NCBI GenBank assembly: GCA_963920575.1
Contig: OY986970.1
Coordinates: forward strand, 16,982,095 to 17,046,094
Direction: 5' to 3'
DNA length: 64,000 bases
Source of the DNA: Narthecium ossifragum
Taxonomy: Eukaryota > Streptophyta > Magnoliopsida > Dioscoreales > Nartheciaceae
The notes under the pieces are model-generated. The model was not told the DNA's origin and made no database searches. It saw only the letters and a program-made list of their open reading frames with translations. The position numbers were made by a program, and so were the translations under genes. Below are positions 44,937-55,973 of this stretch, piece after piece (positions within the stretch are counted from its first letter, which is position 1; every line of letters starts with the position of its first letter).

Positions 44937-46085
44937 AAGGGTCAATCAAGAATCCATTAAGCTCTGAAGAACAATCATGAACCAAGAAGTGTCTTAGCTT
45001 GAACCCGACTTCGACTAAATCTCATTCATTCATAAATCCTTCAAGATTACGGAATGAACCCTCGCCCAATCTTACATAACATAATCTATAATACTTCTTG
45101 GCCAGATAAAGGTATTTAAGATCTCAGTTATAATAATGAATGAAACAAGAAATATAAACTGATTAAATAAATATGATCCAATAACATAGAATGATTCAGT
45201 TAGGGCTACATCGGTACCTTAGAGAAGAACTAGCCACTCATGTTCATCATGAGGGCAACAAAACTAATGAAGAAATAAGTAAAGAAAACCAAGCCTGGAA
45301 CCCATCTCCACTCCTCCAAACGCTACCAAAAAGTCCCCATAAATCTCCCCAAGAAGTCTATTTATAGGCTTTTGTGAAACCCTAACTCGGATTAGATCTC
45401 AGCCCTTGATCTTTCCCGCAGAACCAAAAGAGATTGATCCCCCTTTGAAAAGAGATCGATCTTCTTCCTTCCGTGAACTTAGGATCTAGATTTTGCTCAA
45501 CAAAGATCGATGTCCTTTGAAAATGGATCGATCTTCTTCCACGAATGACTAGCGCTTCCAGGTTCGGATCGATCTCTTTTGGAAAGAAGATCGATCCCTT
45601 TATTCCGGATTTCAGATTTCTCCTCACGATTGATCATCGCATCGACCCTGTGAGCATATATTTCTTACAGAGGCTGACGGTCAATGTGGCGGTCGACCGT
45701 GGGTCTTTTTCATCTCTGGGTGCATAAAGGATCGATATCTTTTGGAAAGAAGATCGATCTCTTATTCTCTGCATCTTTCTTCTGCTATTCTGCCCTGCGC
45801 TGGTTGTAGTAAAAGCACTGTAACTGTAAAATTCTCCAGAAAATAGACTTCAAGAGCTTTCCAACCATATATGGTACACCATCTGGTTCTTCATGAGCAG
45901 GTACAGATTCGATGTTGAATATGACATATATTTGCTTCTTTAGCTCCACTTTCCTGCATATTCCAAATAACTTTGTGAAGCAACATATAAATATAAAAAT
46001 AGTAATAAGGATGCTGATTAAGGATAATAATCTAGCAATTGAGATGGATATAAAACTATTCAAGTGCACTTTCATGCACTCATCA
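44937..46085 (-). repeat. 5' LTR remnant of E6
   Basis: Matches 30233-31423 of the 3' LTR and ends GCACTCATCA, followed by ATACT. The U5 end (379 bp), primer site, leader and gag start are deleted; AAGGG is shared at the joint. Array 45428-45765, TATAAATA (minus) at 45366-45359. Confidence 0.9.
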
Positions 46086-46090
46086 ATACT

Positions 46091-47060
46091 CACACCAGTA
46101 AACAACATAGCTAGATCTCTCAAACAGAAATGCATGTCATCCTGGTGATCAGAAAGAAAGGAATCATCCATTGATCTATTAAGAATGTCATCGTTCGGAT
46201 TGTCAAGGATGTCAAGATTACATGATCGAAAGTAAATCCGTCGAGATATGAAAATATCTACTAAGGTCATCTCTTTTTTAACCACTAATGAAGATGAAAT
46301 AGTCACAGGAAAAATACCTCCCGATGTAATAGGAATGCTTTCAACTTCAGTCGGATGAGGTTTGTCGAATAAATGCTCCTGATATTCTCAGCGGTCGACC
46401 GAATCTTTCTCGCGGTCGACTGGACATGGCTGGACAGCTTCTTCATCTGCCTTCTGTAGACACTCCGTCGAAGCATCTCCAACCACAACTTCCAATTCCC
46501 TCACATCAATAGAATAAACATGACAATCATCAGTAGGATATTTCTTGGCATCATATATTTCAAACTTAACAATTTTACCATCAAATTCCATGGTAAGTAT
46601 GCCACTACGCATATCTATCTTAGTATTGGATGTGTTTAAGAATGGTCTTCCCAACAAAATAGGAGTACTATGATCATCATTCTCCATATCAAGCACATAA
46701 AAATCAGCAGGAAAAACTAAATCATTAACTTGCACAAGAATATCTTCAACTACATCTTTAGAATAGGCGTTATATCTATCAGCCAATTGAATCACCATAC
46801 CAGTTTCATTCAAAGGTCCAAGTTTTAAAGAAGCATTTATAGAATATGGCATAACATTGATAGAGCTCCCAAATCTAACATGGCCTTCTCAAATTTGGTA
46901 TTACCAATTGTACATGGGATAGTAAACATACCTAGATCTTTACACTTTGCAGGAATTTTTCTTTGAATAACTGCAGAAACATTCTCACCTACTCTCATCT
47001 TCTCACATCCTTTAAGTTTCTGCTTCCTCTTAATTGTGCACAATTCTTTCAAGAATTTAG
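46091..47060 (-). pseudogene. E5 protease (Athila type)
   Basis: The frame 46852-46388 gives MPYSINASLKLG, MVIQLADRYNAYSKDVVEDIL, VQVNDLVFPADFYVLDME, ILLGRPFLNTSNTKIDMRSG. The active-site loop lies just upstream in another frame (47052-46837) as AMLDLGALSMLCHIL, so a small indel sits between DLGA and MPYS. Preceding text ELCTIKRKQKLKG and VIQRKIPAKCKDLG is the usual gag-protease junction. Downstream (46303-46091) a frame with many Asp residues runs into the E6 insertion. No RT follows on the far side of E6. Confidence 0.84.
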
Positions 47061-48690
47061 CATAACGAGGTACTTATTTAATAGCATATAAGAGTGGAAT
47101 ATTTACCTCGCATCGGCGAAAAGTCTCATATAGATCTGAATTCTTCTCATATTTTCTTGATTCTATTAAACCCTGAGGAAAAGGAGGCACTGATTTATAA
47201 TCAAAAAAGAGGTGGAAACTTACGCTTAGGTACGTCATCGTCATCGGGAAAGTCTTTGTCCACAACAATGTTTTGCTCTTTTCCTTGCTCCGACGATGCA
47301 GGGACTTCCTTTACTGGGGTCTCAACCTCTTTACCACTTCTCAAAATGATTGCACTGGCATTCTCTCTTGGATTTATTACCGTTTGAGAGGATAATTTTC
47401 CCGAACTTTGCGCCTCTAGCTTGCTAATTGCAGTCGCCATCTGACCCACCTGATGTTCCAAACCTTGGATACTAGCCTTCGTCTCCTGTTGAAATTGCAA
47501 AATATTAGTAGCAAGAGATTTAACTATATCTTCTAAAGACATACCAGAAATAGAAGTTGGGTTTGGTTGTGGTCTCGGAGGGTATGACGGTCTATATTGT
47601 TGGTACTGCTGGCCACTTGGACGGAATTGAGTTGTGGGCTGATTTACTTGTAGATTCTCATAGTTGAGATTGGGGTGATCCCTCCATCCTGGATTATACG
47701 TGTTTGAATAGGGATCATACTTCCTTTGCGGTAGTCCAGGGAAACTACCCGCTGCATTTACTTGTTCACTGGGCTCCTCTTGAAGAATTGGACACATATC
47801 AGTTGGATGTCCTGCCACCGAATAAATTCCACAAACCTTTGCTGTTTGCATATTACCTACAACCAATTGACGAACAAGAGAAGTTAAACTCGCAATCTCT
47901 TGTTCAAGGGATGAGACATTTACCTCATTAACATGTTTTGAATAAGAATCAAGTCTAGTATTAAATTGTTGAGAATTAGCCACCATATTTGAAATCAAGT
48001 TCCTCGTGGCTTCAGGAGTTTTATCCACCAAAGCTCCTCCACTAGCGGCATCAATCATACTCCTGTCATTGGTTAGTAAGCCCTCATAAAAATATTGGAT
48101 AAGTAATTGCTCACTAATTTGATGATGGGGACAGCTTGCACATAATTTCTTGAAACGTTACCAATACTCATGTAGAGATTCTCCGTTATATTGCCTTACA
48201 CCACAGATCTCTTATCTAATGGTGGCCGCTCTTGAGGCTGGAAAATATTTCTCCAAAAACAATCTCTTCATCTCATTCCATGTGGTAATACTCCCAGAGG
48301 GTAAATAATAAAGCCAATCCTTAGCCGAATCCTTCAAAAAAAACGGGAAGGCTCTCAATTTGATTTGATCTTCAGTCACCCCCATGGGTTTCATACTTGT
48401 GCATACAACATGAAGCTCTTTTAAATGCTTGTGAGGATGTTCACCTGCAAGTCCATGAAAAGTGCGTAAGAGATGTATTAGTCCAGATTTCAATTGAAAA
48501 GTAGTAGCAACATCCAAAGTAGGGAATGTAATGCATAAGGGTTGTTGATTCAAATCTGGGGCTACAAGCTCTTTCAAAGTCCGATTTCTGGCCATGACTT
48601 CTTCCTCTTCTAATTCAGAATCGCTAACAAATAAGTGGTCAAGAGCTAAATCGTCCTCCTCAGAGTTTTTTCCATTAAAATAAATGTACT
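47061..48690 (-). pseudogene. E5 gag
   Basis: The frame starts at ATG 48593-48595 (MARNRTLKELVAPDLNQQ) and stays open upstream through an acidic stretch (EEDDLALDHLFVSDSELEEE). Capsid core: LIHLLRTFHGLAGEHPHKHLK, FFLKDSAKDWLYYLPSGSI and, after TAA stops near 48210 and 48160, CPHHQISEQLLIQYFYEGLL. The zinc knuckle is CGIYSVAGHPTDMC, where the second Cys has become Tyr. Then YNPGWRDHPNLNYEN and a Gln/Pro-rich linker to about 47201. Its 5' leader and primer site are absent: the 5' LTR follows within 100 bp, lacking its terminal four bases. Confidence 0.87.
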
Positions 48691-48692
48691 AG

Positions 48693-50209
48693 TGCTGTCG
48701 TAGGCACTCAAAAATAAGACCAATACTCGTTAAAATAAATGTAGTAGTGCGAGTACGAGTCGATCCCGCGAAGAGTGTTTAGTCTGGTTTTGTGCTTAGT
48801 GAACAAAGATGGAGGGTTTTAAGCGTGAAGAAAACGATAAAGAAATAATCTAAAGCGAAGAAACGAGTTGAATCAAGAGAACAAACCTTGGTCTGAGTCA
48901 ACATCCACCATCGGAATCTAACAACTGATCATTGATGCAAGTATCAATCAATTCATAACATGAATATTCATTGTCCGAATTCAATTCGAATCTCTCCTCA
49001 ATCTTAGTTAATTAGAAACAAGCGATCCAATTAACCCTAACTACTAAACAACCTAAGACAAGCGCTGTAGATTTAATCTAGTAGCAGCCTTAAGAATTGG
49101 GAGATCAATGAAGCTAAACAACACAAGCACAAGCAGTTGCATTTAATCTAGTTGAATATTCTTCCTAAGAACCATTAATCTCTGAAACGCAGTAAATCAA
49201 TAGATCTTAGTTGCTTCGCAGATTAGAGGGATCAAACAATTACGGATTTGATATCCAACCTAGCAGTAGATCGCAATGAATAATATACTAGTAGGCGTCC
49301 TAGCAATTAAACAAGACAACCATGAATATTTAATCACAGAAGAACATCCAATACTCATGTATAAACTGAACAATAAAAATAGATTAGATCTCACAGTTTC
49401 ATTGATTCTGAGGTTTCAGTCTCCTCGACCAAGAATTAAGGTTTAGCCACGTAAGGCCATGGAGAACAATCCTCAAAAGATTCCAATAAACAAGAGAAAA
49501 CCTAGGAAAAATATAAAAGAGTAGAAAGGGTAGCCAAAAGTGTCTAGGAATCCCCCCACAAACCCTAGAAAGAGTCCTATTTACAGCCTTAAGTGTATCC
49601 ATCCCCGGATTAGATCCAAAACGTTGATTTTCTTCACTGGGAAAGTAGGATCGATCCCACTATGGGTGTAGGATCGATCCCTTGCATCAAAATCTTCAAT
49701 TTCTGGCTACGCCCGAGTCCGATCGATCGAACTATAGGTGTCGGATCGATCGGACTCAGTAGGATAGATAGAGGGATCGATCGGACTGTCTACAGCTAAA
49801 AAGTATGCATTCTGTCAGGTTTCTGCATAGACGGATCAATCCTACTCTAGGTGTCGGATCAATCGGATATTCTAGAGTATTTACTGTTCTGCCATCCAGA
49901 CTGTGCCATCGGTACTAAAATTGACGTAACTTCCTCTAGGAAACTCGGAATCACAAACCGTAAAATTCTCCAGAAACTAGACATCAAGAGCTTTCCAACT
50001 ATATATGGCACATCGTCTGGTTCTTCATGAGAAGGTACAATTTAATCTTTAAAGTTGATTCATATACTCTTTTCAGCTTCTTTTCGAACTTAAGGACTTC
50101 AATTGCATCCTAAATCAAAATATAAGAATAATGAGTGTATATAGATACCAAATAAGCACAGGAGACTAAGTATTAAGGGATAAAAATATAACATTATGCA
50201 TCATCATCA
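48693..50209 (-). repeat. 5' LTR of E5
   Basis: 1517 bp, near-identical to 26418-27938. Starts TGCTGTCG (the expected TGATG tip is missing) and ends CATCATCATCA. Immediately left, TTAAAATAAATGTACTAGTGC repeats an LTR-internal phrase, marking a rearranged joint. Array 49648-49868. Confidence 0.9.
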
Positions 50210-52355
50210 GACACGAATCGGAATCTAACCAACTACGGAAAATAATGGCGGGGGTTCCCTCAAACCTATTGGTCTCCCTAAGCAATTCATTTAGCACCCT
50301 CAATTAACAATTCTAACATCAACAAAAACCTCAAACTCAAATATTAGAATTCCAATATACAAATCCACAAAATCTCAAAGAGGGGAAATCAGTTATAAAC
50401 ATTTATACAATCCTATAGGAGGTTAACTATACAAGAGTTAAGGAACAGAATATCACCACTCCTCAAACTCCACCAGGTGCCGTCGCACCACCGACCATCT
50501 GCCTGGTAGGGGCCACGAAAGATGAGCTAACGCCTGCACGTGCAAAACACAGCCCGGGTAGGAATGAGCAACTAACCTTAGCACGGAAACTACACTACGA
50601 CTCACAAAATAAAGAGGGAAATGAAATACGGTCACCCTATAGCAAGGTCTGGGTGTACATAGGGATCTCATAACCCTACCGCGTGTCCCTGAGGTCCACC
50701 ATCATGATCTTCCAGCCAAGCTGGTCACACGACGAGTCACGCCCAATAACCAGGAAACCATCACTGCTGACTCTCAAGCAGGAAACCGACACTGCGGGCA
50801 GGAAATGCCACCGCTGAGTAGGCACACCCTCTACTCAAGAGTCGTTATAACCGGACACCAGCTACACCTCAGAACCCGGCTCGAGGCCAACACGACCCAT
50901 AAAATCATCAAACAACAGGTGTTCAAGTCATCTAAGCTTATCATCAAAATCGACTGAAGACCACCATTCAAACCTGGACCAAGCTACCCAGCCCTGGTCC
51001 TAAGGCTAAATCCAAGCTTCCAAGCCTCGGGACGGCGATACCACAATCGCCCATGCCCTAACCTTATGCAGCTAATGCACAACTAGATGCATGCTATGAA
51101 CACACGTAGGAAAACCGATAAGCATGCAACACATGTGACGATTAATTAGACAAGGTCTGCGCTCAGAACCCTGTCGGCCCGGAGTAGTTGAAAATAAATA
51201 CATGCCAAGAGTCTGCTGCAGTGGTAACCCCACCAACTGCAGCCAGTTCACAAGAGACAGCATGTTATGGGAAGCAACCCCAACAAACAAGACTAACAGT
51301 ACAACATGCTATCTACACATCCCAGGAATCGTCACTCTCCCGGTTCACCACTACCCCGTATTCTGGGGCTAACATGCTCAAGGATATATACCAGGTATAA
51401 AGCAGTAAAGAGAAACCGCATAAGCGAAGCCTCGCGGGCAAACACCATTGAAAACACCTCCCTGTCACACAAAGGATCAATCATCCCCAGGGGGCATGAT
51501 CGATCATCTTCAACTGGATGATCGATCCTCCCCGGGCTAAGCATGACCAACCCAGAGTGATCGATCATTTCTCAAGAATGATCGATCCTGTTGGGTTCCC
51601 CAGCAACCGATCGGCGAGAAAATATCGTCGGAAAACTCTACCAAATCCAGCAAAACCTTGGGGTCTGGTAGTACGAAGAACCACGAATCCAAAACCGGTA
51701 CATACACTAAAAACCAATGAGCATGTAAAGAGTTCTACTCAAATCAAACACAAACAAGCTCAAACCCACCAAAAACAGGAAAAACAGTAGGTAGGATCCC
51801 TACCTCGACTAGAGCAGCTTCAATCCCAGCTGCCAAGCCAAAGATCAGCCTCAATCTCTTCCAAATCCAGCCAGAACTGAGCCCAGGAACGGCGGATTTC
51901 AAAAGGATTCAAAGAAGAAGGTTGCGTCCGTTTTATAGACCGACGAACTAACTCATGAATGATCGATCCTTCATGATGATAGCAACTAACTGAAACCAAA
52001 TGATCAATCCTTCCAGCGATGAATGATCGATCATAACTAAATGATCGAACCTTCTAGCAAAGAATGATCGATCATTTAGGTGCAGAAAGCTAGACTTGGG
52101 TAAGAACACAAGCCCAAGCCCGGATCTTTTGATCCTGGGTCCACCTAATCGTTCTAAACAGACATTATCACAAACCCGGTCAGTGTGTGCACACGCGGGT
52201 GTGAAACAAACCGACAAGGTGTAATTTACTAAATTGCCCCTGCGGCCCAAGAAACTATATGATCTACCGGATCGCGCACTCGATGCGAAACAAGCAAACA
52301 AGCCAGGGGCCGGACCCAGCCGGTCGACCCAGGAGTAGAGGGACTAGCCCTCACA
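50210..52355 (-). repeat. S4 LTR, right part
   Basis: Continuation of the solo LTR whose first 43 bp lie at 26375-26417. Array clusters 51475-51592 and 51958-52078; AACATGCT/AGCATGTT words and TTTTATAGAC TATA region near 51932, as in the E1 LTR. Confidence 0.9.
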
Positions 52356-52360
52356 ATCCT

Positions 52361-53146
52361 TCATCTTAACGAACAACACTGGCGCCTCCAGGGAGACATG
52401 CTGGGACGGATGAAGCCTCTGCTGGTCAGCTCGTCCAACTGGGTCCTCAGCTTGGTCTACCCTATTGGTGCCATCCTGAAAGCTAGGAGAGAGATCGGTG
52501 CAGTACATGGTAATAGATCGATCTCAAAATCAACCTCTCTGGATGGTTGAAGCCCCGGCAACACCTCGGGAAACACGTCTGTAAAGTCGCACATGATCCT
52601 GGGAAAGCTGCTCTGCTGCACTCCCTCAGAACCAAATAGGGATAGGCTGGGCAACAAGGTTGAAAGCTCACCGCCACACCTTCCCACAACGCAAACAAAG
52701 GAATCGACTGAGAACCGATCCCCCAACAACACAAACCGTGTCACGTCGGGTGTCTAAGCAACCACCCTCCGGAGACCACAGTCGATCACGGCTCGATATG
52801 CTGCAAACCAGTCCATACCGAGTATCACGTCAAAGCCTGTCATGTCTAGCACCCGTAGGTTTAGACAGACACAGAGGCCTCCAATGAACATGTTCGGCAT
52901 ACCCAATCTACCTTGACTAACCCGCCGATCGGGAAGTCCACTGATTGTGCCACCTCTAGCCAAACCGTCTTTAATCCTAGCAATGCCACACACATACTAG
53001 CAAAATAGGAATGAGACGCCCCAGTATCTATTAGTACATCAACTAAAGAACTGGAAAGCTGAAAGATACATCAGAGTACGGATCGCTATGTCGTGGCTTG
53101 TTGTACTGCTGTGGTGGATGGTATAGTTGCACGGTGTTCGACTGCT
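52361..53146 (-). pseudogene. E3 protease and RT N-terminal linker
   Basis: The frame 52993-52754 contains LCVCLNLRVLDMTGFDVILGMDWFAAYRAVIDCGL, the second half of the retropepsin fold. The frame 52744-52457 contains GDRFSVDSF, CDFTDVFPEVLPGL and SREVDFEIDLLP, the linker into RT. The D-S-G loop expected upstream near 53020 is not in frame. It is collinear with E1 12180-12900 and bounded by the S4 and E7 target sites. Confidence 0.83.
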
Positions 53147-53392
53147 CACGCTGTCGCGCCCCGACCCGCGGAAGCCCAACTGGGCCGGGCAACGCGAACC
53201 GGAACCTAACTAAATGCGGAAATAAAGGCGAGGGGTTCCCCCCAACTTACTGATTTCACAATTCATAAGCACCCCTGAATATTACAACAAATTTAAACCT
53301 CAACAGATATAATATAATAATCCAAAACCTCAAAAGGGGTTATAACAGTTTATACATCATACTCCCGTAGGAGACTAACTATAACAAAAGCT

Positions 53393-55958
53393 CCGTATAT
53401 ATGCCGTGGGTTTATGTCACTCTGGCCAGGAGAGCTGGGATGCTGCAAACACCGAAGGGGAGGTCATCTGGAATCTGATCCAACTGATTGTCTGTCTCTG
53501 ATGAGCTGACAAATCCACCAAATCTGCTCTAGCCTCTTTAACCACTGCTGATGGCTAATACCCTTAAAGGCACTGACTCAGTGATTTTAAGGCGAAAGCT
53601 CCGGTCTCCTGGTCACTCTGGTCAACGGTTCCGCAGTCTTGGAGATGCCTCTACTGAATCTTGAACACCGTCTTCAACCTCTGCTGTCGCACATCTGTGT
53701 CGAGCCCGGCTGAATCAATTGACCTGCCTGCCGCTGAGACTGCCTGTCTGCCGAAACCTGCCTCTGAAGGCCAAGACCTTGCACTGGGAGCCAAATAACG
53801 TCGATACACCCTCGGCAGCTGCGATGCAAACGCCAAATATCGCTGGAGCTCCTCCTCAACGCGCCAGTAAATAGTATGATGTCGATGAACGCTACTGCAA
53901 CTGATCAGGGTACGGCCTGAAGATCCTCTACATCAGATCTGTGAAAGTTGCTGGTGCATTCGTCAGACTAAACGGCATCACTGTGAACTCGCACAATCCG
54001 TACCTCGTACGGAAGGCTGCCTCCGGGATGTCGCAATCCCGAATCCTCAGCTGGTGTAGTCGATGAGAAGGTCAAACTCTGAAGGGGTCAACAAGTCTCT
54101 CAACTGCTAACACATCACAGTTACTCTGCAGTGGGCGCATACTTTGTGCTGCAACACTGACTAGCTTCCTGACGCCCATGCATGTATGGAGGGAACCATC
54201 CACAATGAGAACCGGAACACACTCTGAGGTAACACACCTGGGCGAATGAAATCCCGAGCTACCGACTCGGCCGACTGAGTCCTCGACTCTCCAAATGCTG
54301 CTGGCATCCACATGCAAACTCGCAACGCTCACAACCGCCCAAAGGAATCTCGACCTCGATCTCGGTGTCCCGCGAAGGCGACAACCAGAAAGCTCCTCAA
54401 GAAGGACAGCTGCACAAACAACAACAACAACACGAGGGGACAACTGCTCTCCAGAGCACCCTCGAAAACAACGGGGAAGGAGTTCACTACAAGCCGGTGA
54501 ACAAACCCCAGCTCTTGACCAGCAGAAGAATCGCCGAACCGTGATCTTCAACGAGAGCGAAACAGTGCCGTTAGGTGTGCTCATGACACCTTTTCACGGC
54601 CAAAGAAGCACAACCCGGTGCGCAACCAACCAACGCAACCGAGAAAGCCGTCGAACCCCAACGTGCACCACACGTGGGCGACGGACACCTAGAGGTTCCC
54701 AACCTCTAGGAAACGCCCCGACAAGAGCAACCAACCCAAGCTCTTGTCCCAATCGGTGGCTACTCTCAAGCCACACTCGACTCAGGTCCCAAGCTGGCGC
54801 GGCTACACGAGGACGAGTCGCAAGGGTGAAAACCCAGAGCTACAAAGGAAAACGCAAGCTGCAAGAAGCTCCGAAAGCTGAAGGTGGCGGCTCTGAAACT
54901 AGCTGCTGCTGAAGCTACCAACTCCTGCGTCTGCCCCAGGTACCTGCCCCAACTGAGGCACTAGTCCACCGCTCTGGCCTACACCGTGCGTCAGGCCCGA
55001 CTGCTCTGTGGTAAGCGCCCAGCGCCCCTCGCAACCAGCACCGTCGGCGGAAAGACCCACAACGGCTTGTACTCGAGCACCCAGTGGACTACCTCTCAGT
55101 ATGACGGTCCAGGCTATCTCTCAAAGGACTAGCACGACGCTACTGCTGCAACGGCTGTCGCTGATGCTGAAACCTCTGCCTCTGCCAACGGCTACCCTGC
55201 CGTTCCCCAGAAGCAGGAACGACAACCCCGAAACTCACCACGACCACCGGCCAACTGCCCGGTGTCAACCCTCAAGTCATCTGTCTCAGTATCCGGAGTA
55301 CAGTCCAGGGCGTCCCCTGTTGTCGCTCCAGCATACCGAGCCAGGTGATCCAACCAACCCGTGTGCTGTCACGCGGTGCGAGTACCCAGAACCAGAGGAG
55401 GGTACTCCCAACTACACCACCCTCCAAGGGTAGGTGCCAAAGAATAGTACGCGAACTGTTCTCAACACACAACCAACAGTGTCCCTAGTGGCCCCGACAA
55501 GCGCCACTACGAATCGCTTCCTGGGAAGGCAAGAAAACAACAGCTTCCCAAGCAAGCGATACTCCAGGATGTCCAAAACATCCGGGATCTGGGACACCTC
55601 CTTCAATCAGTCCTCTACTGTCGAAGGATCTCCAACATCGTCCCTGGGCCACTACGGGCCCACCTCTCAGGAATCCAAGAGTATAAAGGCGACACGTCCT
55701 ATTCCCTACTCGCTCATCTCCAGCACGGGGGGAGACACTGTCAGGCGAGGGAACGGACGACACCGGTGAGCATGCAAATCTCCCCCTGAGACGTCATGAC
55801 GCAACCGGGAAGTAACAAAACACAGCAGCAAACAGATAGATAAGCATGTCACACACAATCACAAACAGACATGCAAGGATGTTCGTGACCTAGAACTATC
55901 CCATTCCACACTCAATCTCAACCGTATCCTGATCCTAACCCTGGGATCTACAACCTAT
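53393..55958 (-). pseudogene. E7 diverged pol/gag interior
   Basis: Nucleotide text follows E2: integrase/RNase H at about 53450-53650, RT near 53880-54060 (ATCAGATCTGTGAAAGTTGC aligns with the E1 RT site at 11843), protease/linker 54070-54600. The latter holds a 170-residue minus-strand frame with WSRAGVCSPACSELLP and LRGTPRSRSRFLW, aligning to the E1 linker. From 54650 to 55950 comes gag-like Gln- and Arg-rich remnants. Frames are broken throughout and no catalytic motif is whole. Plus-strand frames over the same bases are shadows. Confidence 0.6.
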
Positions 55959-55970
55959 GCTCTGATACCA
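55959..55970 (-). other. E7 primer-binding site (initiator tRNA-Met)
   Basis: Minus-strand TGGTATCAGAGC, three bases from the LTR end at 55974; complementary to the 3' end of initiator tRNA-Met. Confidence 0.92.
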
Positions 55971-55973
55971 AGC

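Larger units (their letters stand above)
29854..46085 (-). mobile_element. E6: Athila-like gag-protease element nested in E5
   Basis: 3' LTR 29854-31423, 5' LTR remnant 44937-46085, perfect target duplication ATACT at 29849-29853 and 46086-46090. Contains gag and protease but no RT, RNase H or integrase. Interrupted by E4 (33955-44201). The U3 tip (TGATGAGCGCATGAAAGTGC) is close to that of E4 (TGATGAGTGCATGAAAGTGC), so the two are relatives. Confidence 0.92.
26418..50209 (-). mobile_element. E5: Athila-like gag-protease element, no pol
   Basis: 3' LTR 26418-27938, 5' LTR 48693-50209 (about 1.52 kb each). Flanking bases GACGC (26413-26417) and GACAC (50210-50214) form a target duplication with one mismatch; the first LTR begins TAATG rather than TGATG. 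Internal sequence outside the E6 insertion holds gag and protease only. No RT, RNase H or integrase motif is seen in the 2.1 kb between protease and 3' LTR. Confidence 0.85.
26375..52355 (-). mobile_element. S4: chromovirus solo LTR carrying the E5/E6/E4 nest
   Basis: LTR sequence lies at 26375-26417 (TGTCGCGCCCCAACCC start) and 50210-52355 (ends GCCCTCACA), together about 2.19 kb, with perfect target duplication ATCCT at 26370-26374 and 52356-52360. It was inserted into E3 RT and was later itself hit by E5. Palindrome arrays at 51475-51592 and 51958-52078. Confidence 0.92.

Noticed and set aside
54295..54912. 205-residue plus-strand frame in E7 and the 199-residue one at 17260
   Set aside because: They share a few words (FNES, TP-HGQ), but these mirror conserved minus-strand protease/linker sequence; antisense shadows.
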